Shown: positions 12,801 through 25,100 of the stretch, piece after piece
Layout: the number at the start of each line of letters is the position of its first letter
Numbering within the stretch: position 1 is the stretch's first letter
From: Sipunculus nudus
Lineage: Eukaryota > Annelida > Sipuncula > Golfingiida > Sipunculidae
NCBI GenBank assembly: GCA_026874595.1
Contig: CM049313.1
Coordinates: 28,394,008-28,458,007, forward strand
Reading direction: 5' to 3'
Length of the DNA stretch: 64,000 nucleotides
The notes under the pieces: model-generated
What the model was told of the DNA's origin: nothing
Seen by the model: only the letters and a program-made list of their open reading frames with translations
Database searches by the model: none
Position numbers and translations under genes: made by a program

Positions 12801-15800
12801 CTTTGATAGCTCTGTAACATACACAAAAAATGGTGGCGCCACCTGTAACAATGTTTGCACAGTGTCTGTCTGTTAGTCTGCCGTGGCCTAAAATTAATCA
12901 TTTCTCTGTAGTGGTTCAACATAACTGCCTAAAATTTTGCAGGTTTATACATCATGGACAGCTTTCTTGATTTTATGACAGGTGGCGCCACCTACATTCT
13001 CGTTAACGCTGGACACATCCAAGCTCATATCTCAGGAACCATTTGACCGATTGGGCCAAAATTGTGCATGTGTTTAGATCTCACATAGGTCTTTATCATA
13101 CACAAAACTGGAGGGGTTACCTGCAAAGATTTTTGCACAGTGTTTGTCTGTTTGTCTGCCATGGGCAAAAATCGCTCATATACATGTAGTGGTTTGACTT
13201 TTCTGCCTAAAATTTTGCAGGTGTATACAACTTGGACAGCTTTCTGGATTTGTGGTAGGTGGCACAACCTACATACACATTTAGGCTGCAGACATCCATG
13301 CTAATATGCAACATACCTCACTCTATTTCCCCTTGCCACTCAATCCATGCCTCACTATCCGATTTTGGCAGATACATGTAGTCACTTTGTGCTTACCCGT
13401 ATTCTAGTTTTAAAAGTTTACACATTTTTCTCTATTTTTGAGATATATAAATACAGACTAAATCTTGGCCTGTTGGTTAATCTGTTTGATGCTTCAGTTG
13501 AATGGGTATATACTACCATTCTGATGATAAAATTTCCTTTTGCGAATCTCTTCCCAGTCAGCTGAGCGTCATGACCCATGGGTCACTTGTTATATTATGT
13601 CATATGATTGTATGTAATGTTTTCTTTTTGTTTGAAAAAAAAAGTCTTACATCACTGCAGTGAGTGGTGTAAAAATAAGTAACTGTTTACTTCCGAAGTA
13701 TATGTCGAGGGAAGAATTAGAATCTGGGAAGATCCAGAATCTTTACCGGGAAAAATTAGAATTCTGATTTTTCCCGGGAAAAATGAGAATCCAGAGATGG
13801 TATGAAGGGATTCCCATTCTTCCTGGGAAGAATGAGAATTCTCATTCTTCCTGGGACAAATGAGACTTCCAGTCTCTCCAGGGAAATTTCAGAATTCTCA
13901 TTTTTCTCGGGAGAGAGTGGAATTCAGTTATGAAATTCAAACCTGGGAAAAATTAGAATTCTCATTCTTCCCGGGAAGAATGGGAATTATTGATGCCAGC
14001 TTAACTCTTTTAATTATTTTCATACTTAGTCAATCTAACATAGATGTTTATTTTCACTGAATTGTAGATTAAAAATATTCACATCCAGAAGTCTTTATAA
14101 TTGAATTATGTGTGCTAAGAACTAATATGTTAATATCAGGTGTGGTTGTTTTCAACTTACATGTATGTAATGGGTTTACTACTATCATGTGTGAATAAAA
14201 CTGATTTTAACAGAAATGTGTTTTCTTCTTTTTTTCATGACAAAAAATGTTACTGTTCTTTTAGCAATGGTCAGTTAATAACATTAAAATTTGGTTATAA
14301 TACTGTAGTAAAATATGCAAACTTAACCCACCTTAACTATTAAAAGGATATCATTTAACAAATTGGAGCTGGCAGGGAAAAATAAGAATTCTGGTTTTTC
14401 CCGGGAAGAATGGGAATTCCCATTATTCCCGGGAAAAATCAGAATTCTCATTTTTCCCGGGAGGATTCTGGATCTTCCCAGATTCTCATTCTTCCCTCGA
14501 CATATATATGTGCAATATTGTTAATAAGTTAAATAAAATTAAAAAAAAAAAATGTCAGATTACTGCCATGTTATCTAGTTATGTGGATACTGTTGTTTGT
14601 CTGTGGTATATACACACCATCAACCCAGTAATTACTCTACTGCAGATATACTGCAGATATAGAGAATGGCTTGGTGGGTTATCAGTTAATCTGTTTATAC
14701 AACTATTCATCTAATTAAATGGTATGGTATGGCTGACTGTGCACTGATGCATAGAGGGTGACCATATACATCACATATAGTGGTCTGGTTGTCAGTACTG
14801 CCAACCAGACCACACTGCCAACCAGACCAGTAGTGTTTTAGACCCTATTGGTTCTACTACTGTTTATTTTCCACGGGAGAGGCAATTCACATGACAGTCT
14901 AGCTACAGGCCTGTAACGCAAACAATTCTATTTGTTCTTTCTTGTTTGCGTTACAGCTCCTAAGGTGGAGAGTTTACCCTCTAAAGCTTCGTCAGATCTG
15001 ACCAAAGCGGTTCGGACTATGATATTTGGCGTTCAGCGGGAGGACATGCAACAACCTCTACATATTATGCATAATACAGCTGTGTTGACTCAGTTGAGAA
15101 ATAAATTGTAACTTAAATGTTCAGTATACATGTATTAAATTATTGGCACTTATTCTCAAGAAATCCAGACAATGATTACCTCCATCGGCTCTTGTTTACA
15201 GCCTGGCAAGGCATGCTGGGAAGGCAAAAGAGGGTCTATCCTTCAGGAATTAATGAGGGAACCACCATATTTGGGTGTTTAGGTAATTTGCATAGATCCC
15301 CCTGTTAATTTGCAAGTGATAGCCTTTTGGGGTTGTGGTCCAATAAGTGGGGAAACTCTCACCAACAGGTGTTCGGACTCCATTCCTGAATGGAGTCTGA
15401 ATGTTCGGGCTAATGACAGTCATACATGGCTGAACCAGCTAAAATACATTAAATACCAAAAAAGTATAAGATTGGTGTAACAAAATTAACACTCAAATTT
15501 ATAACCACAATGAGAGTTTATTACTGAGACATGTTATTAAACAAACACTTCATAATACCCTAGCTATTTCTAATCCCAGTGATATCTGAATAATTGTTAA
15601 TTAAACTTGAAAACCATAATTTCACCATTTAAAAAAGTTCACTGAATATTAAGACAAATTTTTGGTTGATCATAGTCTAAAAGATGCTATACCATATAGA
15701 AAACAGTAATAAGCTTGATATATGGAACTAAACCCAATAAACTAACAACAAAGGTCGGGAATAACTTTACAGGTATGCTTTCTCGTATCTTTTACACCTG

Positions 15801-16078
15801 TAAGAACAAACAACCTTTATTATGGCAGATAATACATATAAATCACTACAGAGCTACTTATATCCTGGAAGGAGTATAAAATAATAAAACACTTCAAAAA
15901 CCTTCTAAAGATTTGTTATTTGCTCATCAACTATGCATAAATGCCTATGAGATGTTCACTAACCAGGATCCTATTACATTTGTAATAACATCTTGTAATA
16001 GTATAATGATAAGCTTGATTCCAGCATGTAACTTATCTTGAGCAGCATTACTAATACATGTACCAGATGACTTTAATG

Positions 16079-16148
<70 letters not shown>

Positions 16149-19100
16149 GGTGCAGTTCATAAAGTGACGACTAATATACGTTTCACTTCTTTTATTTTTC
16201 ACAAAGCTCAACACTGAGACTGCTTGTTGCGTTGCTTGCTCGTTTACCACAAACAATCCCGTTTGAAAACTGAAACAATGAAGTTAATCTTACTAGTATG
16301 TAAACTGTAACAGAGTCCATATATAAGATATATAGTTCCATATAAAATGTTATATGCACAGCACAATATGAATGGAGAAAACAGATCACAATATGGATAA
16401 TATTAATGATGATACTACTGGTATATTAAGTAACAGAGCTGCTATATCCAGTAACGCTGCCTGCTGGTTTTATACAAAATGGAAGGTAATAGTTCTTGAC
16501 AGGTATTGTTGACACAAGTACTTTGACTAGTATTCTACATGTGAAAGAGATATATGCCACCAGTCAAAAAGAAAAAGCTCTCTAGGAGTTAATAGTTAAT
16601 ACATAACAGATAACAAGACATTTTATAATGAATGAAAGACATTACACATACCTCTGTGTGGCCTGAAGGCAATTTTACTGCACCACATGTTACAATTCTG
16701 TTCACTGGTCAAAACAGGAAGTGACATCAATGTCATGTGCCCCAGTGTTGACACTGACCTCTGACATAAACCTCATTTCAATTTTAAACAAGTTTCTTAA
16801 ACACCAGCCAGAGTGGCACAATGCATGCTACACTGGTCTCCAGAGCCATCAAATAAAGGGAACCCGGTTCAAGTCCAGAACAAGGCATCAACATTTTTTC
16901 CATGAAATTACGCTTTTATCCATTTTAAACATAGTAATTAATACCTTTTCTTAAACATAAATCAATATTAAACAAATTCACATGTAGTTTGATTTGTGCA
17001 TTTACACACTCGGCCTCTTATGCATAGGAACTATGCATAACTATTCCCGGATTACAAATGCACATAAACATTATTACACATTATTAGAATAATGGATTCA
17101 TCTGTTAACATGTAATACTTATTGAATGAATACAAATGCAAAACATCAATATTAAAACATTAACGTTCAGTCTGAGTGGCTTCCCTGCTCTTCAATAGGC
17201 AGAAGCAAAACGAGCTTATGAATTGGCCTAGGAAGATCAGAACCCTGAGCTCTGAGTAACACACTTCTCACGTATCCTTTCCTGTCGGGCTCCGTTTTGG
17301 TTATTCGACCCAAACGCCAAAGATTTCTGGGCATATTGTCGTCCCTCAGCAATACAATGTCTCCAGCTGTTAGGTTTCTGGTAGACTTGCTCCATTTCTG
17401 TCTTTGCTGTAAAGTCAGCAGGTATTCTCTTCGCCATCTGTACCAGAACTGATTGGCTAAATACTGAATCCTTCGCCAACGTTTCCGAGCGTAAACATCT
17501 TCTCTTTGGAATTGTCCTGGAGGCGGTATGACGATGGATTTAAGGTTCAGGAGATGATTTGGCGTGAGCGGACTCAAGTCATCCGAGTCAGTTGAGACAC
17601 TGGTTAGTGGACGAGAATTTACAATTGATTCTACCTCACAAAGCAGAGTTCTGAAGGATTCATCATCCACACGGTTGCCAAATTCTCGGAACAAATGTGA
17701 CAGAACTTTTCGCACAGTTTTCACCTGTCTTTCCCAGACGCCTCCCATATGACTTGCTGCAGGCGGATTGAATGTCCATTTTATGTTTTGCTGTAGCAAC
17801 TGGTCTCTGAGAGAATTTTGATCCATATTCATGATAGCTTTGTGTAAATCTCGCTCTGCTCCCACAAAATTAGTTCCGTTGTCACATCGAATATCCTTGA
17901 CAGCTCCTCTCCTGGCAATGAAGCGTCTGAGTGCATGAATAAAGAAATCGGTGTCTAAGGAATTTGACGATTCTATATGAATGGCTCTACTCACCAAGCA
18001 CGTGAACAGTGCGCCATATCGTTTGACTTCTTTCCTGCCTTCTTTGATAAAGAAGGGTCCGAAGAAGTCAACTCCGGTGTAGGTGAATGGTGGAGCAGGA
18101 CTTAGTCGAGCCGGGGGAAGATCTGCCATTTTTTGCTCACAGACGGGTTTTTTTAAGACGACGACAGGAGACACAATGGGTTAGGACATGCCGCACAGCT
18201 GCATTTCCATTGATTACCCAGTACTTTTCCCTTAGTTGTGCAAGTACATGGTTACGACCAGAATGTCCTAATTGTTCATGTACTGATCTGATGATCAATG
18301 TTGTGATGTGACTTTTGCGTGGTAGAATTACAGGGTGTTTCATGTTTCGTGGCAGAATGGATTTTGTAAGGCGTCCGCCTACTCGAATGATATCACAGTC
18401 TGGGAAAGGGTCCAGTCGGTAGATCGAGCTTTGGTTCGAAACACAGGCTCTGTTTGCTCGGCCTCGTTGACTCTGGAGCTTATTTTGCTTCAGATGTTCA
18501 ATCTCAGAAGGGAAATGCTGTTGCTGTATGTATTTCAAAATGGACAGCTCTGCATTATCCATCTCATCCACAGTCAAGGGATGACTCTCTGCTGGTTTTG
18601 TTTGACCCAAGTGAGGTTTGTTTGGCTCCTGTAATATGTGACGAAGCCGCAAAAGATATGCCACTGCTTTCTTTAAACGGTGCCAGCTAGAATAATAGAC
18701 TAGCAGTTGGTCAAGTGGCTTGCTTTGTGGATCCACATATGGTACAACCGTGCTGAGCGAATGTTCAATTTTGTCAGCCTCTGAAGAAGTATCCTCAATA
18801 ATGTTTGGTTGTTTAGGCCATGCGTCCTCATGTTTCCTCAGACACTCTGGTCCCTCAATCCAACATTTGTGCTTTAACATCTGAATGCTATTTTGACCCC
18901 TGGAGCCATAGTCGGCTGGGTTGTCTGTTGTTGGGACGTATCGCCACTGCTCTGGGGTTGAGAACTCGCGGATCGTTCCAACTCGGTTTGCTACGAACAC
19001 AGGGAATCTCTTCTTCTCACTACATATGTAATGTAGGACTGTTGTTGAATCTGTGTGATACACAATGTGGTCTGGTTTGTTGTCTAGTTCCTGGCGCATC

Positions 19101-22100
19101 ATTTGGCCGAGGTGTACCGAGATTGTGGCAGCTGTAAGCTCCAGACGAGGTATTGTTGTTGGTTTTACGGGCGCCAGTCTAGCCTTACCTATCAGAAAAG
19201 AAGTGTGTATTTTGCCCTCCATGTTGCTTAGGCGTAAATATGCGGCAGAAGCATAACCAATGGAACTAGCATCAGAAAACAAATGGAGTTGAGTTGATGT
19301 GACAGTTCCAAATCCTTCCGGTTTCAAGCATCTGTTCACAGACACTTCATTTAGCAGTTGAAGATCATTCAGCCACCTTTGCCACTGTTTTGTGTACTGA
19401 TCTGGAATTTCATCATCCCAATCTAAATCTGTTTCTTTGCATAGATCTTGCAATATTTTCTTTGCAGGCAATATGAATGGTGCTAGGAATCCTAAGGGAT
19501 CAAAGATGGATGACACGGTAGACAGAATTCCTCGTCTTGTTTCTGGCTGAGAGTTAGTCATGAACGAGAACCCAAATGTGTCCTTAGAAATACACCACTG
19601 AATGCCCAAAGCACGTTCAATCGGCAATTTGTCATAATCCAGTTCGATAGTCTGTATTTCGTTTGCACGCTCTTTTGCAGGAATGGATTCAAGCACTGCT
19701 GTGCTGTTACTGATAAATTTGGCCAAGTAAAATCCCCCTGTTGAGCAAGCAGAGCACAGGTCATTGATCAATTTGACAGCTTCATGCTCACTAGCAACTG
19801 ATTTCAGACAGTCGTCTACATAAAAGTTTCTGTTGATTGTGTGAGACACAGGTTGTGGAAGAACATTATCCTCTGTTATCCTTCTCAGTGCATAGTTACA
19901 AATACTTGGAGAGGAAATGGCACCAAACAAGTGCACCTTCATCTGGTACTCATGTAGGCCTGAATCAAGATCACCACCTGGCCACCACAGAAAGCGCAGA
20001 AAATTACACTGATCAGATGGAACACGCACTTGGTGAAACATAGCTTCCACGTCACCTATAAAGGCTATCAGTTCTTCTCTAAATCTTGTCAGAACTCCTA
20101 TTAACGAATTGGTTAGGTCAGGACCTGGAATCAGTTTGTCGTTTAGCGATGTTCCTTCATATCGAGCACTGCAGTCAAAGACTACACGAATTTTGTTTGG
20201 CTTTTTCGGGTGATAGACACTGTGATGAGGCAGATACCAAACTTTTCCTGATGCTGCAGACAAGGAGTTCTCTTCAATCCTTTGTGCATACCCCTTGTCT
20301 AAGAGCGCATTTACAAAATTGATGTAGTCCTCTCGGTATTTTTCATCACGCAACATTTTCTTCTTCTGCCATTGGGCACGCTTAACAGCTTGCTGTCGGT
20401 TACAAGGCATGGTAACATTAGAATTTCTGAATGGTAATGGTATTTCATAATGACCTTCTGTCAGACGTATTCCTTCTTTGGCTTTCTCTAAGAATAGCTT
20501 GTCCTCCTGTGAGTGACTGCGTTCACCATGCAGTGTTGTCGGCCTGTCATTAAAGTCGAGCTCAAACATCTTAAGGACAGACTCTGGTGAAATAACCTCT
20601 TTCATGGGTTCCATTTCTCTGACGATGATTCGGCTACAGTTTACAGTATCAGTTGTTTTAGACACACACACTGGACCATTAACTGTCCACCCGTGACGCA
20701 GTTGTGATGCAAATGGCCCTTCTCCATGTGTAGGAACAACTCTCAAAGGCTCGAGTGCTAAGGGACAATTACTTCCAATGAGCAATCCAATATCCATGTC
20801 AGGATTATAGTCTGGAACGTCCTTAGCCATAAAATTTAAGTTAGGCCACTTACTAAGTGTTTCGGGCCTAGGGATGTGCTGATGGTCTACTGGAATTTCT
20901 TCTCATTGGTAAGTCTTTGGCAGCGGTATGGGATTTCTGTCAGACCAGTCGGAAACAATCAAATCACTTACTGCGGTTGTTTTGATATATGACTGGCCAT
21001 GCATGGTACGTAGCTGAAGACTGACATCTTTACCAGTGGCAGAGAGCTTCGTTCTAAGATCATCTGTTATAAAACATCCGCTACTACCACTATCATAGAA
21101 TGCATATGTTGAGACAACCTTGTCGTTTCCATTTTGTCGAACTTTGACAGGCAATATTGCATGCAACACAATTGAACCATCATCAGCGGCACTGCAGCTA
21201 CTTGTCTGAATATTGGCCTGCACATTTGTGTCATCATTAGAAGCATCATTGGATGGCACTTTGTTTGCTTGAAATGAATCATCATGTAAAGCTGTGGGAT
21301 GTCTTTTCCCACATTGCCTACACTTCAGTTTGTTTGTACATCCTTTAGAAATGTGATTATATCCATAACAACCGAAGCACATCCGCTTTTCTTTCAGGAA
21401 AGCCCGTCTGTCATTCAGGGTTTTCTTAAGTAATTCTTCACAGTTGTCAAGGTCATGTGATTTCTTGCACAATATACAGGACCTGCTGTAATTGTTGCCC
21501 TGCTTTACACCTGGGCGCCTGTAACCTGAGTTAACTTCAGTTGTAAAGCTGCTACTCTTTGGTTTGGGTGAAAACTGTTTACGGTTAGAGACACTGTATG
21601 TTCTCTGTGTATTGTTCTTTTCTAAGGCCTCTTTGCTATATATCGGGTCATTAGCAGCTTCTGATGCCTGCTGAACAAACTGGACAAGGTCCTCAAAGAA
21701 AGGCATTCTCATCTGTTCTCTCCTAAGATTGGTCACCTTGTCACGCCATTTGTTTTGCAAATATGGAGGAAGCTTGCACACTACAGCCTGCATATTAGGT
21801 GAGTGATTCAATACGTCCATATGACACAAGGTTGACATGGCATGAAGACATTTCACTAAGAAGTATGAGAGATGCTTGAGAGAAGAACTATCATCATACC
21901 TGATCACAGGCCACTTCAGAAGTTTGTTAACATAAGCCATGGAAATCTTATATTGGTCACCCTATTCTCTCTGAAGTAATGATCTTGCTCTCTGGTAACC
22001 AGCACTAGGCTCCATGTATAAACAACCACCAATTAAATCTTTGGCATCTCCATCAAGATGCTGGTCAAGGAAATACAGTTTATCAGCACTATTAAGTGTT

Positions 22101-25100
22101 CTTGATGCAATTCTTGCATCAAATGCCATCATGAAAGTATTATACTCCATAACATCTCCTGTAAACTTTGGCACTTCAGGTTGAGGTAATGCCATTGTTG
22201 TAGCCAGTTGCTGACAAGTTGCCATTATTTGTTGATTCTGATGCTGCTGTTGGCTACCAATATGTTCAGCTGGAAAGCTGCCAGGCGGATCAGCACCAAA
22301 GGAATCTGGATTGAAAGGTCTGGCTGTTGGATCAAGGGTTTTCAGCAATGGTTTGCTATCAGCGTGAGATTGAATGATATCAACATTCTCAGTAATAGAC
22401 GCACCATAATTTCTTTGTGGAGCATCTTCTTGGTCAATTTTGGTGAATTTTGGCAATGTCTCCACCTCATTGGGCTTAGCAGCGATAATTGATACATGTG
22501 GATGCTGATCATCATCCTGGTGCATCTCAGCTTGTTCAGCTTCCGCGTATACTTTCTCTCTTGCTTGCGCCTTGGCTATCTCTATGTCAAGATCGAGTTG
22601 TCTTGTTTTTGCCTCTAGTGCATTTCTGTCTGCTAATCTGTCTCTTTCTACCATCAGTGCTGCCAGATGAGCCTTCTCCTTAGCACGAGTGGAAGTAGAT
22701 GAGGCCCTAGATCTAGACGATGCTTCAGAGTGTTTGCTGGACCTATGGGATTTTCTAGAAGACACTATCGACCCATCTAACTGGTCAGACAATTCACGTT
22801 CTGCTTGAGTTATCCACTTTTTAACACAACATTGAAACTCAAGAAATGAGCGTTCCTTATCATCAAAACGCTTACTTTCAATGTCCTGCTCTGTTTCGGA
22901 ACTAAGAACATCAAAGTGAGCTGAATAACACTGCTGATAATGCACAAACAATTCATTTAATCCATCAAGACATGTTTTCACTAAGTGTAAATTATTTGTG
23001 TTCAGCATAAGTTTTGTAAGTTCAGTTCGCTTCTTAGTTAAAGCAGATAAGGCTGCAGTCTGTTTGTTCTTGAGAACACGTTGTTTTTCTACAAGGCCTT
23101 TATCAGTCAATGTTCTTTGACGAGAGCTGTGGCTTACTGCTGACTGCATATCTGTTTCTGTCTCTGTTACTGCAGTTACATTATCTCTTAAGTCACAGTC
23201 ACGTTTAGTATCACTCATGTTTACACGTTAGTGATACATAAAAATTTAAAGGTACACAATATATCTTATTGTCACTATCACCATCAGTAAACGTAGAAAA
23301 CGACACAATCTGATGAGAATCAACTTGAACGAACACACATATAGTTATCGAAGCGACACCAGTTACACAGTCGTAAATCCTTTGGTCTGTGTATCAGCGT
23401 TAAGTGCCAGTTCAATGCTGGTCATTCAACCGAGACCGTTCTGACCACATGAGTGGCAACAGAGTTTTCAAACTAAATGTAGGTGCAGTTCATAAAGTGA
23501 CGACTAATATACGTTTCACTTCTTTTATTTTTCACAAAGCTCAACACTGAGACTGCTTGTTGCGTTGCTTGCTCGTTTACCACAAACAATCCCGTTTGAA
23601 AACTGAAACAATGAAGTTAATCTTACTAGTATGTAAACTGTAACAGAGTCCATATATAAGATATATAGGTCCATATAAAATGTTATATGCACAGCACAAT
23701 ATGAATGGAGAAAACAGATCACAATATGGATAATATTAATGATGATACTACTGGTATATTAAGTAACAGAGCTGCTATATCCAGTAACGCTGCCTGCTGG
23801 TTTTATACAAAATGGAAGGTAATAGTTCTTGACAGGTATTGTTGACACAAGTACTTTGACTAGTATTCTACATGTGAAAGAGATATATGCCACCAGTCAA
23901 AAAGAAAAAGCTCTCTAGGAGTTAATAGTTAATACATAACAGATAACAAGACATTTTATAATGAATGAAAGACATTACACATACCTCTGTGTGGCCTGAA
24001 GGCAATTTTACTGCACCACATGTTACAATTCTGTTCACTGGTCAAAACAGGAAGTGACATCAATGTCATGTGCCCCAGTGTTGACACTGACCTCTGACAT
24101 AAACCTCATTTCAATTTTAAACAAGTTTCTTAAACACCAGCCAGAGTGGCACAATGCATGCTACACTGGTCTCCAGAGCCATCAAATAAAGGGAACCCGG
24201 TTCAAGTCCAGAACAAGGCATCAACATTTTTTCCATGAAATTACGCTTTTATCCATTTTAAACATAGTAATTAATACCTTTTCTTAAACATAAATCAATA
24301 TTAAACAAATTCACATGTAGTTTGATTTGTGCATTTACAATATATATATATGTGATGGGGTTTGATGACAACACCTTCATTGGTTTGGCTCATTTTATTA
24401 CGACAACTTGAGTATAAACAAAAAAAAACCCACTTTCATGGGTTCTTCCCTGCGGATCACTGCTTGTTCCTATATGAACCTGGCTTAACTGTTTCAGTGG
24501 TACATAGTTTGCAACTCACAAGTCCGTGTTGGTGCTCTCAATTGAAAGTTTTAGTATTAGTTTGCTTGCTTGTTTGTCACTCTTCCTTCCTTCCGTTGAC
24601 ATCAATATTAAGTATACTAAGTGAAGCGGCTTGAATGCCGAAGTGTGAAACTTGAATTCATTTATAACTTAGCTGTTGCGGAGCGACTGAAATGGACTAA
24701 CTATTTGTAACTACTGAAACAGCGACACATTTATGAATTTAGCATCACTACAGCCTGAAGATTCGCACACTGGGATCCGTTGCATTCTCCTTATAAACGG
24801 GGTAAAAGGAACCAATTAATGGAACAACCAATAGAAAACCGAATTTTTGTGAAGGAAAGCCATGTACCCCAAAAGTATCCCTGACTATATATGAATAAAT
24901 TAATATTTAGCATCTCGGTCTAGGGTATTTTGACCTGTTGGTTCTCATGACCTTGCAACACCTGGAAGTGCAATTGTTTTATCTGAACCGTTTAACAGTA
25001 TAGTGCAAGAGGACACTGGGCAACTCTACCACATGTTCCAGCAATAAAACTCTCATTTATCAGACATGGTCAACATGCTGGATGCGACAAGCTGACCTTG

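Larger units (their letters stand above)
16145..24339 (-). mobile_element. BEL/Pao LTR retrotransposon, nearly full length
   Basis: This 8195-bp element on the minus strand has two 862-bp LTRs with TG...CA ends, flanked by ATATA on both sides. The flanks are in a microsatellite, so the duplication is suggestive only. Coding order on the minus strand is gag (DUF1759-like), zinc knuckles, DSG protease, RT with YVDD, RNase H, HHCC zinc-binding domain, DDE-type integrase and a DUF5641-like tail. This is the BEL/Pao order. No envelope-like frame follows. By eye the LTRs differ at one base (T/G at about 16335 and 23668), implying recent insertion. The single long frame is nevertheless broken by TAG, TGA and a one-base shift. 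Confidence 0.94.

Noticed and set aside
14957-15111. The exon-like frame as an alternative SAXO exon
   Set aside because: The peptide has no Mn-type repeat, ends in a stop, and SAXO exons 1 and 2 already join in phase across it.
16145-24339. Endogenous retrovirus with envelope
   Set aside because: Domain order and DUF5641-like tail are BEL/Pao. Nothing resembling an envelope lies between integrase and the 3' LTR.
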